Of a stretch of DNA of 64,000 nt, positions 41,223-50,992 are shown in pieces (the stretch's first letter is position 1; the number at the start of each line of letters is the position of its first letter). The position numbers and the translations under genes were made by a program. The stretch spans positions 2,914,001-2,978,000 of the forward strand of contig NZ_CP113062.1 in the NCBI RefSeq assembly GCF_026625765.1, written 5' to 3'. The notes under the pieces are model-generated. The model made no database searches. It had not been told where the DNA came from and was given only the letters and a program-made list of their open reading frames with translations. This DNA comes from Frigoribacterium sp. SL97. Its GTDB lineage: Bacteria; Actinomycetota; Actinomycetes; Actinomycetales; Microbacteriaceae.

Positions 41223-42344
41223 TCAGGCCCCCTCGAAGCCGGCGGTGATGCGGTCGGCCAGCGCCTCGCGGTCCTCGAGGGGCAGGAAGCACGACGCGGC
41301 GGCGTTGAGTTGGAAGGTCTCGTGGTCGTCGAGGTCGTAGTCGAAGGCCTGGCTGAGCAGGGCGAGCTCTTTGCAGAGGCTCGTGTCGCTCATCAGGCGG
41401 TTGTCGGTGTTGACCGTCACGCCGTAGCCGAGCTGGTACAGCAGGTCGAAGGGGTGGTCGTCGAGGTCCGTTCCCCAGGCGGCGATGGCACCGGTCTGCA
41501 GGTTCGACTGCGGCGACAACTCGAGCGGGATCTCGCGGTCGCGCACCCACGACGCGATCGGCCCGATCTCGACGGTGGAGGTCGACCCCTTGCTCGCGAC
41601 GACGCGGATGTCTTCGGCGATGCGGACCCCGTGGCCGAGCCGGAGGGCCCGCCCGTCGATCAGCGCACCCCGGATGCTGTCGAGACCGTCGGCCTCGCCC
41701 GCGTGCACCGTGACGGGCATGAACTCGCGGGCCAACAGGTCGAAGGCGACCCTGTGGTCGGCGGCCGGGTACCCCGCCTCGGGACCGGCGATGTCGAAGG
41801 CCAGCACGCCGTTCTCGCGATGGCGCACGGCGAGCTGGGCGATCTCGAGCGATCGCTCGCCCTGGCGCAGCGCACTCAGGATCTGCCCGACCGAGATCTC
41901 GTACCCGTCGTCGGCCAGCGACTGCACGGCCGACGCGAAGCCCGCCTGCACGGCCTCCACCGCCTGGTCGAGGGTGAGCCCCTGCCGTTGGTGTTGCTCG
42001 GGGGCCCAGCGCACCTCGGCGTGGACGACGCCGTCGGCGGCCAGGTCGAGGACGAACTCGTGCGCGACCCGGGTCAGCTGCTCGCGGGTCTGCATGACCG
42101 CGACCGTGAGCTCGAAGGTCGCGAGGTAGTCGACGAGGGTGCCGGAGTCGGCGTTCTCGACGAACCAGCGGCGCAGCGCCTCGGGTTCGGACGCGGGGAG
42201 ATCGACGCCGGCCTCGACCGCGAGGTCGACGATGGTCTCGGGCCGGAGTCCGCCGTCGAGGTGGTCGTGCAGCGAGACCTTCGGCAGGGCCGCGAGGCGC
42301 GGGCCCCCGTTCGGCAGCCGGTAGTCCTTGTCGGGAGCGCTCAT
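41223..42344 (-). CDS. add: Adenosine deaminase
   Basis: 373 residues. It deaminates adenosine and deoxyadenosine to inosine. Zinc and catalytic motifs: LHDHLDGGL, VTVHAGEAD (catalytic Glu), RLGHGVRIAED, ELSPQSNLQTG and VTVNTDNRLMSDT. The order and length match the family. It is separated from thymidine phosphorylase upstream by a terminator-like hairpin, and is followed by the PTS EIIA gene after two bases. Confidence 0.95.
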   Translation of the reverse strand: MSAPDKDYRLPNGGPRLAALPKVSLHDHLDGGLRPETIVDLAVEAGVDLPASEPEALRRWFVENADSGTLVDYLATFELTVAVMQTREQLTRVAHEFVLDLAADGVVHAEVRWAPEQHQRQGLTLDQAVEAVQAGFASAVQSLADDGYEISVGQILSALRQGERSLEIAQLAVRHRENGVLAFDIAGPEAGYPAADHRVAFDLLAREFMPVTVHAGEADGLDSIRGALIDGRALRLGHGVRIAEDIRVVASKGSTSTVEIGPIASWVRDREIPLELSPQSNLQTGAIAAWGTDLDDHPFDLLYQLGYGVTVNTDNRLMSDTSLCKELALLSQAFDYDLDDHETFQLNAAASCFLPLEDREALADRITAGFEGA

Positions 42345-42416
42345 GCCCTCAATCTACTAGCGCTCCGGGCGGCGACTCTGGACGCGCGCCACGAGAGAGG
42401 TGCGCTCTCCACGAGA

Positions 42417-42455
42417 ACCGGCACCGCGCCTCCTGGACGGAGGCGCGGTGCCGGT
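42417..42455. terminator. Hairpin between thymidine phosphorylase and adenosine deaminase genes
   Basis: A perfect 17-bp inverted repeat (42417-42433 and 42439-42455) around TGGAC. Both flanking genes run on the minus strand, so it probably ends or attenuates the deoA-side transcript before add. Confidence 0.85.
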
Positions 42456-42476
42456 GGGACGTGCTCGGGCGGGTCG

Positions 42477-43772
42477 TCAGCCGATGCGCTCGGCGACGAT
42501 CGTGCGCGCCGCCGGAGCCTCGTCGCCGATCGTCCACGCCCCGTCGACGGCCTCGAGGGCACGCTCGAACCGCTCGGGTTCGTCGGTGTGCAGGGTGAAG
42601 AGGGGCTGGCCCTCGGTGACCCGGTCGCCCGGCTTCGCGTGCAGCTCGATGCCGGCGGCCGCCTGCACGGGGTCCTGCTTGCGGGCGCGACCGGCACCGA
42701 GGCGCCAGGCACCGATGCCGAAGGGCAGCGCGTGCTGCTCGGTCAGGTGACCACTGCGCCCGGCGGTGACGACGTGCGTCTCGCGGGCGGTCGGCAGCGC
42801 GGCGTCGGGGTCCCCGCCCTGGGCACGGATCATGCGCTTCCAGGCGTCCATGGCGCGTCCGTCGTCGAGGGCGGCCTCGACGTCGGCGTCGGGTCTCCCC
42901 GCGAGGGTCAGCATCTCGCGGGCGAGTGCCACCGTGAGCTCGCGGATGTCGGCGGGGCCGCCTCCGGCGAGGGTCTCGACCGACTCACGGACCTCGAGGG
43001 CGTTGCCGATGGTCAACCCGAGCGGCACGTTCATGTCGGTCAGCAGGGCGGTGGTCGCGACGCCGGCGTCGGTGCCGAGGTCGACCATGGTGCGGGCCAG
43101 CTCACGCGACCGCTCGATGTCCTGGATGAAGGCGCCCGACCCGAACTTGACGTCGAGGACGAGGGCGGCGGTGCCCTCGGCGATCTTCTTGCTCATGATC
43201 GACGACGCGATCAGCGGGATGGCCTCGACGGTGCCCGTGATGTCACGGAGCGCGTAGAGCTTGCCGTCGGCGGGGGCGAGGCCCGACCCGGCGGCGCAGA
43301 CGACGGCGCCGCTGTCGGCCATGATCTCGCGCATGCGGTCGTTCGAGATCGAGGCCTGCCAGCCGGGGATCGACTCGAGCTTGTCGAGTGTTCCCCCGGT
43401 GTGGCCGAGGCCCCGGCCCGAGAGCTGGGGCACGGCGACGCCGAACGAGGCGACGAGCGGAGCCAGCGGCAGGGTGATCTTGTCACCGACGCCACCGGTG
43501 GAGTGCTTGTCCACGGTCGTCTTGCCGAGCCCGGCGAAGTCCATCCTCTCGCCCGACCGGATCATGGCCATCGTCATGTCTCGGATCTCTCGGCGCTCCA
43601 TGCCGTTGAGGAAGATCGCCATGGTCAGCGCCGACATCTGCTCGTCCGCGACGTACCCGCGCGTGTACGCGTCGATGAGCCAGTCGATCTGCGCGGTGCT
43701 GAGGGCGTCGCCGCCCCGCTTGACGCGGATGAGGTCGACGGTGTCGAACGGTTCGACGGCGTTCTGGGTCAC
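42477..43772 (-). CDS. deoA: Thymidine phosphorylase
   Basis: 431 residues from GTG 43772, with AGGAG 7 bases upstream. It converts thymidine and phosphate to thymine and deoxyribose-1-phosphate; some members accept uridine. Signatures: FDTVDLIRVKRGG, KHSTGGVGDKITLPLAP, the family signature SGRGLGHTGGTLDKLESIPG, VLDVKFGSGAF, and a C-terminal GIELHAKPGDRVTEGQPL domain. It follows cytidine deaminase after 83 bases. Confidence 0.95.
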   Translation of the reverse strand: MTQNAVEPFDTVDLIRVKRGGDALSTAQIDWLIDAYTRGYVADEQMSALTMAIFLNGMERREIRDMTMAMIRSGERMDFAGLGKTTVDKHSTGGVGDKITLPLAPLVASFGVAVPQLSGRGLGHTGGTLDKLESIPGWQASISNDRMREIMADSGAVVCAAGSGLAPADGKLYALRDITGTVEAIPLIASSIMSKKIAEGTAALVLDVKFGSGAFIQDIERSRELARTMVDLGTDAGVATTALLTDMNVPLGLTIGNALEVRESVETLAGGGPADIRELTVALAREMLTLAGRPDADVEAALDDGRAMDAWKRMIRAQGGDPDAALPTARETHVVTAGRSGHLTEQHALPFGIGAWRLGAGRARKQDPVQAAAGIELHAKPGDRVTEGQPLFTLHTDEPERFERALEAVDGAWTIGDEAPAARTIVAERIG

Positions 43773-43855
43773 GGCGGGGCTCCTAGCAGTGGTGCGATGG
43801 GTGGTGCGAGGGCGCGACCACGGGGTCGCGACCGGGAGGGACGAGGAGGCGCGGG

Positions 43856-44293
43856 TCAGCCCTGCGAGGCGCGGTACGCCTCGAGCTGCCGCGGTCCGAA
43901 CGCGTCGGGGATGACCTCGTCGATGGTCTTGAAGCCCGAGACGGTGTCGAGGACCATGGCTTCGTCGGAGTGTTCGTAGAGCAGCTGACGGCACCGCCCG
44001 CAGGGCATCAGGACCCCGCCGTTGCCGTCGACGCAGGCGAAGGCGACCAAACGGCCCCCTCCCGACATGACGAGGTCGGACACCAATGAGCACTCGGCGC
44101 AGAGGGTGATGCCGTACGAGGCGTTCTCGACGTTGCAGCCCGAGACGATCCGACCGTCGTCCGTGACGGCCGCGGCCCCCACGGGGAAGTTCGAGTAGGG
44201 GACGTACGCCTTGCGCATGGCGTCGCGAGCCGCCCCGCGGAGGGCGTCCCAGTCGGTCTCGGCGAGCACGGACTCGCTGCTGCGGGCGGTCAC
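43856..44293 (-). CDS. cdd: Cytidine deaminase
   Basis: 145 residues, GTG start overlapping the permease stop as GTGA. It deaminates cytidine and deoxycytidine. The zinc site is intact: GCNVENASYGITLCAE (Cys and catalytic Glu) and MPCGRCRQLL. AYVPYSNFPVGAAA at residue about 30 is the usual substrate-binding start. The overlap with importer genes supports a salvage operon from importer to deaminase. Confidence 0.95.
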   Translation of the reverse strand: MTARSSESVLAETDWDALRGAARDAMRKAYVPYSNFPVGAAAVTDDGRIVSGCNVENASYGITLCAECSLVSDLVMSGGGRLVAFACVDGNGGVLMPCGRCRQLLYEHSDEAMVLDTVSGFKTIDEVIPDAFGPRQLEAYRASQG

Positions 44294-45579
44294 GACTTGA
44301 TGTAAGGCTTGCCCGAGGCCGCGGGGCCCCGGGACTGCCCGACCAGGCCGGCGACCGCGAAGATCGTCACGACGTACGGCAGCATGAGCATGAACTCGCT
44401 GGGCACCGGCGAACCGATGGCGCCGAGCACGTTCTGCAGGTTGCTCGCGAAGCCGAACAACAGCGCGGCGAGCGTGGCCCGGATTGGGTCCCACCGACCG
44501 AAGATGACCGCGGCCAGGGCGATGAAGCCCGCGCCCGCCGTCATCTCTTTCTGGAAGTTGCCGAGCGAACCGAGCGTGAAGTACGCCCCGCCGAGGCCGG
44601 CGATCGCCCCCGCGAGGGAGACGTTCCAGAACCGGGTGGCGTTGACCTTGATGCCCACGGTGTCGGCCGCCTGCGGGTGCTCGCCCACCGAACGGAGGCG
44701 CAACCCCCACCGCGTGCGGAAGAGACCGTAGAAGACGACCGCGATCGCGATGTACATCAGGTAGACGATGATCGTCTGACGGAAGAAGACCGGCCCGACG
44801 ATCGGGATCTGGCTGAGGACCGGGATGTCGAGCTGCGGGAACCGCACGCCGCGGTTCAGCGACTCGGACTTCGACAGCACCTGCGAGTACAGGAAGCTGG
44901 TGAGGCCCGTGACGAGCACGTTGAGCACGACGCCGACGATGACCTGGTCGACGATGTAGCGGATGCTGAAGACCGCCAGGACCATCGACACGAGCACGCC
45001 CGCGATCATCGCCCCGACCAGGCCGACGTAGGCCGACCCGGTCGCCGAGGCGACCATGGCCGAGACGAAGGCTCCGGCGAGCAACTGCCCCTCGATCGCG
45101 ACGTTGACGACACCGACCCGCTCGCTGATGACACCGCCGAGGGCACCGAAGATCAGCGGGGTGCTGAGTGCGAGGGCGCCGAGCAGCAGACCGGGCACCG
45201 GGATGGTCTGACCGGCGCTCGCCCACGTGAGGAAGCCGAGCAGGAAGAGGACGCCGAACACGGCGATCAGCCAGATCGGCACCTTCTCGAAGCGGACGGC
45301 GCGCAGCACCGCGACCACCGTGATGACGGCCAGGAGCACCGTCAGCACGATGCCGGTGCCGGCCGCCGGCAGGACCGCGTCGGGCAGGGCGAAGAAGTCC
45401 GTCGTCGTCGACAGGCGGAAGGTGCTCTCGCCGTCCCGGGCGAGGCCGAGGAACAGCACGGCGGCCACGACCGTGAAGATCGCGAACGCGATCGGGGCCT
45501 TGAGGCTGCGGGAGGAGGCCCGCGCCAGGTCGGGCGACGGCGCGGCGGGGACCGCGGTGTCGGGGGTGAGCGTGCTCAC
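44290..45579 (-). CDS. Nucleoside ABC importer permease 2 (BmpA/NupQ-like)
   Basis: 429 residues from GTG 45579. About ten membrane helices; the BPD_transp_2 core includes STPLIFGALGGVISERVGVVNVAIEGQLL and LRLRSVGEHPQAADTVGIKVN. The extra N-terminal 100 residues include two helices. Members of this family pair with a second permease, a fused ATPase and a BMP lipoprotein to import purine or pyrimidine nucleosides. It overlaps its neighbours by 4 bases on both sides. Confidence 0.93.
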   Translation of the reverse strand: MSTLTPDTAVPAAPSPDLARASSRSLKAPIAFAIFTVVAAVLFLGLARDGESTFRLSTTTDFFALPDAVLPAAGTGIVLTVLLAVITVVAVLRAVRFEKVPIWLIAVFGVLFLLGFLTWASAGQTIPVPGLLLGALALSTPLIFGALGGVISERVGVVNVAIEGQLLAGAFVSAMVASATGSAYVGLVGAMIAGVLVSMVLAVFSIRYIVDQVIVGVVLNVLVTGLTSFLYSQVLSKSESLNRGVRFPQLDIPVLSQIPIVGPVFFRQTIIVYLMYIAIAVVFYGLFRTRWGLRLRSVGEHPQAADTVGIKVNATRFWNVSLAGAIAGLGGAYFTLGSLGNFQKEMTAGAGFIALAAVIFGRWDPIRATLAALLFGFASNLQNVLGAIGSPVPSEFMLMLPYVVTIFAVAGLVGQSRGPAASGKPYIKS

Positions 45580-46850
45580 TTGGTGACCACCGCCTCCTTG
45601 TTCGAGGCCTTGCGCACCGGGCGGAGGCCCGGGGCCGGCAGACGGAAGATCGCTCGGACCAGCGGGGGCGCGGCCACGAACAACACGATGAGGGACTGCA
45701 CGACGAGCACGATGTCGATCGGTACGCCGTTGGCGGCCTGCATCGAGTACCCGCCGGCCTTGAGCGCGCCGAAGAGGACGCCGGCGCCGAACACTCCCCA
45801 CGGCCGCGAACGACCGAGCAGCGCGACCGTGATCGCGTCGAAGCCGATGCCGGCGTCGATGCCCGAGGTGAAGCCGCTGGTCAGCGTGCCGAGCACCTGG
45901 GTCGACCCGGCGACGCCCGCGAGCGCACCCGAGATGAGCATCGCGTAGAGGTAGATGTTCTTGACGTTCATGCCGGCCGTGCGGGCTGCGTGCGGGTTCT
46001 CGCCGACGGCACGGAACCGGAAGCCGAGCGTCGACCGGTTGATCAGCCACCAGACGACGGCGGTGATGACGATGACCAGCACGAAGCCCCAGTTGAGGTT
46101 GTACCGGGCGCCGAACAGGTCGGGCAGGATCGCCGTGTCGAGCGTGGCGGGCGACTTGGGGTTCGCGCTGCCCGGAGCCTGCAGCAGGCCCTGCGTCCGC
46201 AACATGAAGGCCAACAGGTAGAAGGCGATGTAGTTGAGCATGATCGTGAGGATCACCTCGTGGGCGCCGGTGCGGGCCTTGAGCAGGCCCACGATGCCGC
46301 CCCACAGGGCACCCGCGGCGATGCCGGCGGCGAGGGCGAGGGGAAGGTGCACGGCGAGCGGCAGGTGGAAGGAGAAGCCCACCCAGCCGGCGGCGGCCGA
46401 GGCCATCAGCATCTGCCCGCGGGCACCGATGTTGAACAGGCCCACGCGGAACGCGACCGCGACGCCGAGGCCCGCGGCGATGAGGGGCACGGCGTAGTTC
46501 AGCGTCTCGGTCAGCGGACGGATGCCCGCCGCGAAGCCGTCGACCCGGAAGTTGTAGATCGCGCCCTGGAAGAGCGACGAGTACGACCCGCCGACCGCGG
46601 TCCAGAACGCCTGGAAGAAGTCGGCCGGGCGCGAGAAGAAGTAGCCCAGCGTGCCCTGCACCGTGGTGTCGGTGAACCCGATGAGGAGGCCCGAGACGAC
46701 GAGTGCCAACACGACGGCGAGTACCGAGATGGCGGCGTTGCCGGTCGTGATCTCTCTCAGGAGGCGCGAGCCGCGTCCCTCGGTCGACTCCGGTGACGAC
46801 GGGGCGGGTGGCGTGCCCGGGCCCGTCGTGGTGGTCGTGGCGTCGCTCAC
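45576..46850 (-). CDS. Nucleoside ABC importer permease 1 (NupP-like)
   Basis: 424 residues from GTG 46850. Polar Thr/Pro-rich N-terminus, then about nine helices with VPLIAAGLGVAVAFRVGLFNIGARGQML and RFRAVGENPHAARTAGMNV, the cytoplasmic EAA-like loop of BPD_transp_2 permeases. Partner of permease 2. The gene overlaps both neighbours as GTGA, which suggests balanced stoichiometric expression. Confidence 0.93.
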   Translation of the reverse strand: MSDATTTTTGPGTPPAPSSPESTEGRGSRLLREITTGNAAISVLAVVLALVVSGLLIGFTDTTVQGTLGYFFSRPADFFQAFWTAVGGSYSSLFQGAIYNFRVDGFAAGIRPLTETLNYAVPLIAAGLGVAVAFRVGLFNIGARGQMLMASAAAGWVGFSFHLPLAVHLPLALAAGIAAGALWGGIVGLLKARTGAHEVILTIMLNYIAFYLLAFMLRTQGLLQAPGSANPKSPATLDTAILPDLFGARYNLNWGFVLVIVITAVVWWLINRSTLGFRFRAVGENPHAARTAGMNVKNIYLYAMLISGALAGVAGSTQVLGTLTSGFTSGIDAGIGFDAITVALLGRSRPWGVFGAGVLFGALKAGGYSMQAANGVPIDIVLVVQSLIVLFVAAPPLVRAIFRLPAPGLRPVRKASNKEAVVTK

Positions 46851-48367
46851 GCTGCCTGCTCCGTTCCCTGCGGCATCTCGCCGGCCATCATGAGCCCCAG
46901 CACGTCGCGAGGGGTGTCCGCCGGCACGATGCCGACGATGGTGCCGCGGTACATCACGGCGATGCGGTCGGCCAGGGCGGCGACCTCGTCGAGCTCGGTC
47001 GAGACGACGATGACGGGCACGCCCTGGTCGCGGGTCTCGACGATGCGCTTGTGCACGAACTCGATCGACCCGACGTCGATGCCGCGGGTGGGCTGGGCGG
47101 CCACGAAGAGCCGCAGGTCGCGGCTGAGCTCGCGCGCCAGAACGACCTTCTGCTGGTTGCCGCCCGAGAGGCGGCCGGCAGGCGTCGTGATGCCCTGGGT
47201 GCGGATGTCGAACTCCTTCACCTTGGCCACGGCGAACGCCGCGAGCTCGGCGAGCTTGAGCGAGCCGCGTTTCACGAAGGGACCGGACTGCGAGCGGTCG
47301 AGCATGAGGTTCTCGGCCACGGTGAACTCGCCGACGAGGCCGTCCTGGTTGCGGTCCTCGGGGACGAAACCGACGCCCGCGTCGAGGACCTGGCGCACGC
47401 TGCGGCCCGTGATGTCGCGCCCGTCCAGGGAGACCCGCCCTTCGACCCGGGGCTGGAGGCCGAGGATGGCCTCGGTGAGTTCGGTCTGGCCGTTGCCCTG
47501 GACGCCGGCGATGGCGAGGATCTCGCCCCGGCGGACCTCGAACGAGACGTCGTCCACGACGACCTGTCCGATGGGGTCGACCACCCGGAGGTTCTCGACC
47601 ACCAGGGCGGGCTCGCCGGCTTCGGCGGGGGCCTTCTGGACGGTGAGCTCGACGGCGCGACCGACCATGAGCGAGGCGAGCTCGGCGTTCGAGGCGGTCG
47701 GTTCGGCCTCGCCGACGACCGTGCCGAGTCGGATGACGGTGATGCGGGTGGCGACCTCGCGCACCTCGCGCAGCTTGTGGGTGATGAAGACGATGGCGGT
47801 GCCGGCGTCGCGCAGCTGACGCATGATCACCATGAGCTCGTCGGTCTCCTGCGGCGTGAGCACGGCGGTGGGCTCGTCGAACACGAGCACCTTGGCGTCA
47901 CGGGACAGGGCCTTGATGATCTCGACGCGTTGCTGCACACCGACGGGCAGCTCCTCGACGAGGGCGTCGGGGTCGATGTCGAAGCCGAACCGGCTGCTGA
48001 TCTCTCGCACCTTGGCGCGTGCCGCGGCGAGGTCGAGCCGGCCGCCGGACCTGGTCTCTTCGTGGCCGAGCATGACGTTCTCGGCGACGGTGAAGACGGG
48101 CACCAGCATGAAGTGCTGGTGGACCATGCCGATTCCGGCGCCCATGGCGTCGCCCGGACCCGAGAAGTGCTGGACGGCGTCGTCGAGCAGGATCTCGCCC
48201 TCGTCGGCCTGGTAGAGCCCGTAGAGCACGTTCATCAGCGTGGACTTGCCGGCACCGTTCTCGCCGAGCAGGCAGTGGATCTCGCCGGGCTCGACGGTCA
48301 GGCTGATGTGGTCGTTGGCGGTCAGCGCGCCGAATCGCTTGGTGATGCCCCGCAGTTCGAGCTTCAT
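46847..48367 (-). CDS. Nucleoside ABC importer ATPase, two fused nucleotide-binding domains
   Basis: 506 residues with two ATPase domains of the sugar/nucleoside (RbsA/NupO) class. Domain 1: Walker A LLGENGAGKST, signature LPVGVQQRVEI, Walker B VLVFDEPTAVLT. Domain 2: a degenerate P-loop GVQGNGQTEL, signature LSGGNQQKVVLAREL and FVAAQPTRGIDVGS. The altered second Walker A is normal for this class. It energises the two downstream permeases. Confidence 0.95.
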   Translation of the reverse strand: MKLELRGITKRFGALTANDHISLTVEPGEIHCLLGENGAGKSTLMNVLYGLYQADEGEILLDDAVQHFSGPGDAMGAGIGMVHQHFMLVPVFTVAENVMLGHEETRSGGRLDLAAARAKVREISSRFGFDIDPDALVEELPVGVQQRVEIIKALSRDAKVLVFDEPTAVLTPQETDELMVIMRQLRDAGTAIVFITHKLREVREVATRITVIRLGTVVGEAEPTASNAELASLMVGRAVELTVQKAPAEAGEPALVVENLRVVDPIGQVVVDDVSFEVRRGEILAIAGVQGNGQTELTEAILGLQPRVEGRVSLDGRDITGRSVRQVLDAGVGFVPEDRNQDGLVGEFTVAENLMLDRSQSGPFVKRGSLKLAELAAFAVAKVKEFDIRTQGITTPAGRLSGGNQQKVVLARELSRDLRLFVAAQPTRGIDVGSIEFVHKRIVETRDQGVPVIVVSTELDEVAALADRIAVMYRGTIVGIVPADTPRDVLGLMMAGEMPQGTEQAA

Positions 48368-48446
48368 CTCAGGTGGCTACCTCGGGTCTAGGCATTCGGG
48401 TGGGGACGGGCGGCACCGGGTCGGCGGCCCGCCCACAGGCGTTGAG

Positions 48447-48485
48447 AGGGCCGGGAGCGACGGGGTGACCGTCGCTCCCGGCCCT
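48447..48485. terminator. Hairpin between BMP lipoprotein and importer ATPase genes
   Basis: A perfect 17-bp inverted repeat (48447-48463 and 48469-48485) around GGTGA. Both flanking genes are on the minus strand, so it likely acts as a partial terminator that keeps the binding protein in excess over the membrane components. Confidence 0.82.
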
Positions 48486-48524
48486 GGGTCAGTCGATGCT
48501 AATCGATGACGGGAGGTGCTTTCG

Positions 48525-49610
48525 TCAGCTGGTGAGCGCCGACGGGGACTCGACCTCGATGGAGCCGTCGATGATGCCGGCCTTGATGGTGTCGAGCTCG
48601 TCCTGCAGACCGGAGTCGACCTTGTCGGCGTAGTCGTGGAACGGGGCGATGCCGACGCCGTCGTTCTCGAGCGTGCCCACGTAGGGCGTGCTCGAGAACT
48701 TGTCCTCGCTGGCCTGCGTGACGACCGCGTCGGTCGCCTGCTTGATGCCCTTGAGCACCGAGGTGAGGAAGAGGTCCTTGTTGGCACTGTCGGTCTCGTA
48801 GGTGTCGCTGTCGGCACCGACCAGGACGACGTCCTTGCCGGAGTCGCGGATCGCCTCGGCGGCGCTCTGGTAGATCGGGCCACCGACCGGCAGGATGACG
48901 TCGGCGTTCTGGTCGATCAGGGTCTGGGCGCTCTGCTTGGCCGTGGTGCCGGCCTCGAAGCCACCGGTGAAGGTGCCGTTCTGGGCGTCAACGTCCCAGC
49001 CGACGACCTTGACGTCCTTGCTCTTCTGCTCGTTGTAGTACTTCACGCCGTCGGCGAAGCCGTCCATGAAGATGGTGACGGTCGGGAACTGCATGCCGCC
49101 GAAGGTGCCGACGACGCCGGTCTTCGAGTAGCTCGCCGCCGCGTAGCCCGCGAGGAACGCGGCCTCGGACGTGTTGAAGGTGATCGGCTGCACGTTGTCG
49201 GCCGTGATCGACGAGTCGTCGATGGTGGCGTAGTTGATGCCCGAGTTCGCCTCGGCCGCCGACTTGGTGGCGTCGGCGAGCGCGAAGCCGACCGTGACGA
49301 TCAGGTTGCAGCCCTGGTCGGCGAGGTTCGACAGGTTGGCGTCGTAGACCGTCTCGTCGGCGGACTCGACCGTCTTGGGCGTGGACCCGATGGTCTTCGC
49401 GGCCTCGGTCAGGCCCTCGTAGCCGAGCTGGTTGAACGACTTGTCGTCGAAGCCGCCGGCGTCGGAGACCATGCAAGGGACGAAGTCGCTCGAGGCGCCG
49501 CTGGTCGAGCCAGAGCCGCTCTCGGGGGCCGAGGCACAGCCGGCCAGGATGACGGCGGTGCTCGCCAGGGCGAGGCCGCTGAGCACGGCCTTGCGCGCAG
49601 TTGTAGTCAA
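48525..49610 (-). CDS. BMP-family nucleoside-binding lipoprotein
   Basis: 361 residues from a TTG at 49610, chosen because GGAGG lies 5 bases upstream. The signal peptide ends in a VILAGC lipobox, so the mature protein is membrane-anchored. The BMP fold follows: SDAGGFDDKSFNQLGYEG, VGFALADATKSAA, AFLAGYAAA, GMQFPTVTIFMDGF and VILPVGGPIYQSA. It captures nucleosides for the ABC importer encoded downstream. A hairpin separates the two. Confidence 0.93.
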   Translation of the reverse strand: MTTTARKAVLSGLALASTAVILAGCASAPESGSGSTSGASSDFVPCMVSDAGGFDDKSFNQLGYEGLTEAAKTIGSTPKTVESADETVYDANLSNLADQGCNLIVTVGFALADATKSAAEANSGINYATIDDSSITADNVQPITFNTSEAAFLAGYAAASYSKTGVVGTFGGMQFPTVTIFMDGFADGVKYYNEQKSKDVKVVGWDVDAQNGTFTGGFEAGTTAKQSAQTLIDQNADVILPVGGPIYQSAAEAIRDSGKDVVLVGADSDTYETDSANKDLFLTSVLKGIKQATDAVVTQASEDKFSSTPYVGTLENDGVGIAPFHDYADKVDSGLQDELDTIKAGIIDGSIEVESPSALTS

Positions 49611-49777
49611 GTTGTCCTCCAGGGTGCAGCCCGGCACGAGGCGCGCCGGGTGGGTATGGCTGACAGGTTACCTACTGTGACGAGCGCCTCCGACCGACGG
49701 GTGGTAGTGATGCCGAGGCGTTACACAGTCGCGACCACGACGTAACGAGCACGAAACGTCCACGGGCCCGGAGCGGG

Positions 49778-50896
49778 TCAGAGGACGTCGCTGCGACCGC
49801 TCAGCTTGAGGGCGTCCACGACGCCCTTGACGCGTTGGGCGTTCGCCGTCGTCGTGACGAGCAGGGCGTCGGGGGTGTCGACCACGATGATGTCGTTGAC
49901 GCCGATCAGCGAGATCAGCCGGCCGCTGTTGCCGACGACGATGCCGCTCGAGCTGTCGGCGAGCACGCGGGCGTTCTCGCCGAGGATGGCCAGGTCGCTC
50001 TTGCGACCGCCGGCGTGCAGCTTGGCGATGGAGGCGAAGTCGCCGACGTCGTCCCAGTCGAAGTCGCCGGGCACGACGGCCAGCCGGCCCGCCGCGGCGG
50101 CGGGTTCGGCCACGGTGTAGTCGATGGCGATCTTCTCGAGGCCGGGCCACACCTTGTCGACGACGGTGCCGCGCTTCGGGGTGTCCCACGCCGCCGCGAG
50201 CTCTTCGATGCCCTCGAGCAGGTCGGGACGGGTCTCGCCCAGCTGCTCGAGCAACCGGTCGGCCCGCGAGATGAACATGCCGCCGTTCCAGAGGTAGTCG
50301 CCGCCGGAGACGTAGCGCTCGGCCGTCTCGAGGTCGGGCTTCTCGACGAACGACTCGACCGTGCGGGCGCTCGGTGCGCCCTCGATGTCGAGCGGTGCGC
50401 CGACATGGATGTAGCCGAACCCGATCGCGGGTTCGGTGGGGGTGATGCCGATCGTGGCGATGTAGCCCTCGTCGGCGGCGACGATGGCCTCGCGGACGGC
50501 CCGACCGAAACCGCGGGTGTCGGCGATGACGTGGTCGGCGGCGAACGAGCCGATGATGACGTCCGGCTCACGACGACGGAGGACGGCGGCGGCGAGGCCG
50601 ATGGCCGCGGTGCTGTCCTTCGGCTCGCTCTCGAGGACGACGTTGTGGTCGGCGAGGCCGGGCAGCTGCGACTCGACCGCTGCTCGGTGTGCCCGCCCGG
50701 TGACGACCATGATGCGTTGGTCGCCGTTGAGCGGGGCGAGGCGGTCCCAGGTGCCGCGCAGCAGGGTCGACCCGCTGCCGGTGAGGTCGTGCAGGAACTT
50801 GGGCGCGTCGGCGCGGCTGAGCGGCCAGAGACGGGACCCGATGCCACCCGCCGGGATGATGCTGTAGAACCGGTCGAGGCTTTCCTGGATCGTCAT
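49778..50896 (-). CDS. manC: Mannose-1-phosphate guanylyltransferase (short form)
   Basis: 372 residues. It makes GDP-mannose from GTP and mannose-1-phosphate. The nucleotide loop IIPAGGIGSRLWPLSRADAPK is complete, followed by SFAADHVI, ESFVEKP and WNGGMFI. It lacks the C-terminal isomerase domain of long ManC enzymes. GDP-mannose would feed mannosylation, including the divergent GT4 at 50993, whose start is 97 bases away. Confidence 0.95.
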   Translation of the reverse strand: MTIQESLDRFYSIIPAGGIGSRLWPLSRADAPKFLHDLTGSGSTLLRGTWDRLAPLNGDQRIMVVTGRAHRAAVESQLPGLADHNVVLESEPKDSTAAIGLAAAVLRRREPDVIIGSFAADHVIADTRGFGRAVREAIVAADEGYIATIGITPTEPAIGFGYIHVGAPLDIEGAPSARTVESFVEKPDLETAERYVSGGDYLWNGGMFISRADRLLEQLGETRPDLLEGIEELAAAWDTPKRGTVVDKVWPGLEKIAIDYTVAEPAAAAGRLAVVPGDFDWDDVGDFASIAKLHAGGRKSDLAILGENARVLADSSSGIVVGNSGRLISLIGVNDIIVVDTPDALLVTTTANAQRVKGVVDALKLSGRSDVL

Positions 50897-50992
50897 GAGT
50901 TCACCTTATCGACGCCCCTCCTCCATGCCTCCGATCCCCTCGCGCCACCGTCGCCGTCGAGGCTCGCAGCACGAGCAGTCCGAGGAGGACCG

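Noticed and set aside
41214..43979. A 921-codon plus-strand frame over adenosine deaminase and thymidine phosphorylase
   Set aside because: Antisense shadow of two clear enzymes; no motif, no ribosome site.
49835..50992. An N-terminal extension of 386 codons to the GT4 at 50993
   Set aside because: The extension lies antisense to manC; conserved sequence and a strong ribosome site support the ATG at 50993.
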